From: Candidatus Solibacter sp.
Lineage (GTDB): Bacteria > Acidobacteriota > Terriglobia > Bryobacterales > Bryobacteraceae
Length of the DNA stretch: 6,387 nucleotides
Reading direction: 5' to 3'
Assembly (NCBI GenBank): GCA_017883355.1
Contig: JADGNS010000310.1
Coordinates: 1-6,387 of the forward strand
Each line of letters starts with the position of its first letter. Within the stretch, counting starts at the first letter, position 1. Below are positions 3,682-6,387 of this stretch, piece by piece. Under the pieces are notes generated by a model. The model worked only from the letters and a program-made list of their open reading frames with translations. It did not search any database and was not told the DNA's origin. Position numbers and translations under genes: made by a program.

Positions 3682-6387
3682 ATGAGCAGTCCCCCCGTTT
3701 CGGAGACGATGGACCCTGGACGGCGTCTGGGCCACTATCAGATCCAGGCGCGGTTGGGCTCCGGCGGCATGGGGGCGGTCTATCAGGCCCTGGATACGCG
3801 CCTCAATCGCAGCGTCGCCCTCAAGGTTCTCTCGCCCGATCGGTTGGACGGCACGGACGGCCGCGGACGCCTTGTCCGCGAGGCGCAGGCGGCCAGCGCG
3901 CTCAACCACCCCAATATCGTCACCGTCTATGAAATCGGCCACGATGCGGGCGTGGATTTCATCGCCATGGAACGCGTCGAGGGCCAAACGCTGGGTGTCC
4001 TCGCCGCCAGCCGGCCGCCGCTGCGCGAGACGCTGCCGATCGCCATACAGATCGCCGACGCCATGGCCGCCGCGCACGCCGCCGGGATTGTGCATCGGGA
4101 CCTGAAACCCGGCAATATTATGGTGACCGAGCGCGGTCTGGCCAAGATTCTGGATTTCGGGATCGCCAAAGTCGCCGTTCCCGGCGGTTCCGAATCCGAC
4201 ACCACCCAGACGCTCACCCTGTCCGGCCAGATCCTGGGCACGGTGGCGTACATGTCGCCGGAACAGGCCGCGGGCAAGGAGGTGGATTGGCGCTCCGATG
4301 TGTTCTCCTTCGGCTGCGTGCTCTACGAAATGGTGACGGGGCGGCGTGCCTTCCACGGCGACACCGATATGGCGACGCTGGCTGCCGTGCTGGCCAAGGA
4401 GCCAACGCCCGCGCGCCAATTCGCCGCCGGCTTGCCGCCTGCCCTGGAACGCATCGTCGATACCTGCCTGTGCAAGAAGCGCGTCGAGCGCTGGCAATCC
4501 ATGGGCGATGTCAAACTGCTGCTGGCTGCGGCGCTGGCCGATCTCGATCTTCCCGCCCCCCCGGCGCGCGCGTTTCGCCGCTGGCCGGCAGCGGCGCTGG
4601 CGGTGGGCGCCGCGCTGGTGGCCGCCGGGGCGACCTGGTGGTGCTTGCGCCCCGCCGATACCGCCGCCCAGGTACGGGTGCTGCGGCAGGTCACCAATAC
4701 GGGCGGGCTCAGCGACTATCCGGCGCTCTCCCGCGACGGCAACCTGCTGGCCTTTGCCAGCGACCGCAACGAGGCCGGCAACCTCGACATCTGGGTGCAA
4801 CAGATCGGCGGCCAAGACCCCATCCGGCTGACCGCCGACAAGGCCGACGACAGCGAACCGGCGATCTCCGCCGATGGCGCCCGCGTGGCCTTCCGCAGCG
4901 AACGCTCCGGCGGCGGCATCTACGCGGCGCCGTCCCTGGGTGGCGACGCCGTGCTGCTCGCCCCGCGGGGCCGCGGCCCCCGTTTCTCCCCCGACGGGCG
5001 CTGGATCGCCTACTGGGAGGGCCGCGAAAGTGCGGACCTGCTGCCCGGAACAGCGCGCGTCTTCGTGATCGAAAGCGGCGGGGGACAGGCGCAGCAGATC
5101 GGCGCCGACCTGGCGGCCGCACTCTACCCCGTCTGGTCGCCGGCGGGTGATGAGGTGCTGGTGCTGGGCCGCGCTGCTGGTGGCGACGCCGACTGGTGGA
5201 CCATTCCAGTGCAGCCGGGGCCGGCGCGCAAGACCGGGGCCTTCGCGGCGCTGGCCGCCCAGCGGCTGGTGTACACCGCCTGGCTGACCGATATTCTGCC
5301 CCTGGAATGGCGCGCCACCGGGCGCGTCGTGTTCGCCGCCGGTCCGGGCGATTCCGGCAATCTCTGGGAGGTCGGTCTCTCCGGCGGCCGCGTGCAAGGC
5401 CGCGCCACCCGCCTCACGCAAGCTCCCGGGTATCAGTTGCACGCCTCCACCGCGGCGGCCAGCGCCCGCGGCCGCCTGGCGTTTTCCAGCCTCGAGTGGA
5501 CGCCCGTCGTGTGGAGTCAGGCCCTCGACGCCGACCGTGGAATCGCCACGGGCGAGATCGAGCGCATCGCCATCGACGAGCTCTCCTCGCTCGCGCCTTC
5601 ACTCTCCGCCGACGGCCGATCCCTGGTCTACCTCAGCACGCAGCTCGGTTCCAGGGCGGTGCGCGCGCGGGATTTGACTTCGGGCAAAGCCATGACGCTG
5701 GTGACTTCCCCGACGATGCTCTTCAATCCCAGAATCTCGGGCGATGGGGCCACGGTAGCGTATTGCGACCGGAGCGGCAACATCTTCTCCGTGCCGCGTG
5801 GCGGCGGCGCCGTGGAAACGCTCTGCGCGGGCTGCGGCACCACCATGGCGGTTTCCCCCGATGGCAAACGCATCTCCTACGAGCCCGCGCAGACCGAAGA
5901 TCTGACCTGGTACGACGTGGACCGCAAGGCGCGCGTCACCGTCGCGCAGCGTCCCGAGGGCAGTGTGCTTACCGACGGCCGCTTCTCGCCGGACGGCAAA
6001 TGGATGGCCTTCCACGCGCGCACGAAACAAACCAGCGCGCAGGTCTTCGTGGCGCCCATCGACGGCCCGCTTCCCGTGCCGCGCGCGCGATGGATCGCGG
6101 TCACGGACGGCGCCAGCGAGGAAATGGAGCCGGCCTGGAGCCCCAACGGAGCGCTGCTCTATTTCCTCTCCGACCGCGACGGGTTCCGCTGCATCTGGGC
6201 GCGGCGTCTGAATGCAGCCAGCAAACAGCCAGCCGGCGACGCCTTCGCCGTGCGGCATTTTCACCGCGCGCGCCGTTCGCTCCGGCGCATGAACGGCACG
6301 ACCGGGCTGATCGGCCTGTCGGTGGCCCCGGGCCGAATGATTTTCTCCTTCGGCGAACTCACCGGAAATATCTGGCTCGAAGAGACC
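3682..6387 (+). CDS. PknB-type Ser/Thr kinase with TolB-like beta-propeller region (3' end cut)
   Basis: The frame is open from ATG 3682 to the window edge (902 codons, no stop). Residues 19-280 form a Hanks-type kinase: glycine loop GSGGMGAV (26-33), ATP lysine K48 in VALK, helix-C E67, catalytic HRDLKPGN (138-145), DFG (158-160), an activation loop rich in Thr (T174, T175, T177, T179), and SPEQA (192-196). All catalytic residues are intact, so it should be active and may autophosphorylate. A single membrane helix lies at about 302-322. The remainder is a TolB/PD40-like propeller region with SxDG-style blade motifs at 350-353, 396-399, 436-439, 486-489, 642-645, 686-689, 725-728, 769-772 and 820-823. 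Residues 490-640 are degenerate, suggesting two propellers placed outside the membrane as a sensor. The closing TGNIWL (894-899) suggests few residues are missing. An alternative start is M10 (ATG 3709), preceded by GGAG but only 3 bases away. It may signal to the adjacent sigma operon; substrates are unknown. Confidence 0.93.
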   Translation, partial: MSSPPVSETMDPGRRLGHYQIQARLGSGGMGAVYQALDTRLNRSVALKVLSPDRLDGTDGRGRLVREAQAASALNHPNIVTVYEIGHDAGVDFIAMERVEGQTLGVLAASRPPLRETLPIAIQIADAMAAAHAAGIVHRDLKPGNIMVTERGLAKILDFGIAKVAVPGGSESDTTQTLTLSGQILGTVAYMSPEQAAGKEVDWRSDVFSFGCVLYEMVTGRRAFHGDTDMATLAAVLAKEPTPARQFAAGLPPALERIVDTCLCKKRVERWQSMGDVKLLLAAALADLDLPAPPARAFRRWPAAALAVGAALVAAGATWWCLRPADTAAQVRVLRQVTNTGGLSDYPALSRDGNLLAFASDRNEAGNLDIWVQQIGGQDPIRLTADKADDSEPAISADGARVAFRSERSGGGIYAAPSLGGDAVLLAPRGRGPRFSPDGRWIAYWEGRESADLLPGTARVFVIESGGGQAQQIGADLAAALYPVWSPAGDEVLVLGRAAGGDADWWTIPVQPGPARKTGAFAALAAQRLVYTAWLTDILPLEWRATGRVVFAAGPGDSGNLWEVGLSGGRVQGRATRLTQAPGYQLHASTAAASARGRLAFSSLEWTPVVWSQALDADRGIATGEIERIAIDELSSLAPSLSADGRSLVYLSTQLGSRAVRARDLTSGKAMTLVTSPTMLFNPRISGDGATVAYCDRSGNIFSVPRGGGAVETLCAGCGTTMAVSPDGKRISYEPAQTEDLTWYDVDRKARVTVAQRPEGSVLTDGRFSPDGKWMAFHARTKQTSAQVFVAPIDGPLPVPRARWIAVTDGASEEMEPAWSPNGALLYFLSDRDGFRCIWARRLNAASKQPAGDAFAVRHFHRARRSLRRMNGTTGLIGLSVAPGRMIFSFGELTGNIWLEET

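Noticed and set aside
3673..5442. A 589-codon open frame on the minus strand opposite the kinase gene
   Set aside because: It lies wholly antisense to a well-supported kinase/propeller frame, has no recognisable domain, and is rich in Gly, Arg, Ala and His as expected from the complement of GC-rich codons.
4675..6387. TolB of the Tol-Pal system
   Set aside because: The propeller blades resemble TolB, but they are fused in frame to a membrane kinase and no tol or pal genes are nearby.
1..6387. CRISPR arrays, tRNA or rRNA genes, insertion sequences, phage or attachment sites
   Set aside because: No regularly spaced repeats, RNA gene signatures, transposase frames or terminal inverted repeats were seen; coding sequence fills nearly all of the window.

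Overview
The window is GC-rich, tightly packed bacterial DNA. The gene content points to an Acidobacteriota-type genome, possibly a Solibacter/Bryobacter relative. The main clue is a PknB-type Ser/Thr kinase fused through one membrane segment to TolB-like beta-propellers, an architecture very common in that phylum. This assignment is inferred from architecture and remembered sequence style, not from a search.

Layout: (1) 1-537 (+): the C-terminal part of a GT4-family glycosyltransferase that enters from the left edge. (2) 548-2092 (-): a complete NuoM proton-pumping subunit of respiratory complex I, tail-to-tail with the glycosyltransferase and only 10 bp apart. No nuoL or nuoN lies beside it. 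(3) A divergent 94-bp promoter region. (4) 2187-3645 (+): a tightly coupled three-gene operon made of an ECF sigma factor, a zinc-binding membrane anti-sigma factor and a small three-pass membrane protein ending in a double zinc ribbon. Both junctions are 4-bp ATGA stop/start overlaps preceded by good Shine-Dalgarno sequences. (5) 3682-6387 (+): a large receptor-like Ser/Thr kinase with a beta-propeller C-terminal region. It is open to the right edge and probably lacks only its last few residues.

How it fits together: genes 3-5 form a signalling block. The sigma/anti-sigma pair is a classical membrane stress-sensing switch. The zinc-ribbon membrane protein is co-translated with it and is a plausible extra regulator. 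The kinase follows 36 bp later, with its own putative -10 element and no Shine-Dalgarno, so it may be transcribed separately as a (near-)leaderless mRNA. The glycosyltransferase and nuoM look functionally unrelated to this block.

No RNA gene, CRISPR array, insertion sequence or attachment site was seen. No stretch longer than 300 bases lacks a gene. The best candidates for something little described are the sigma/anti-sigma/zinc-ribbon triad, its link to the kinase, and the isolated nuoM.
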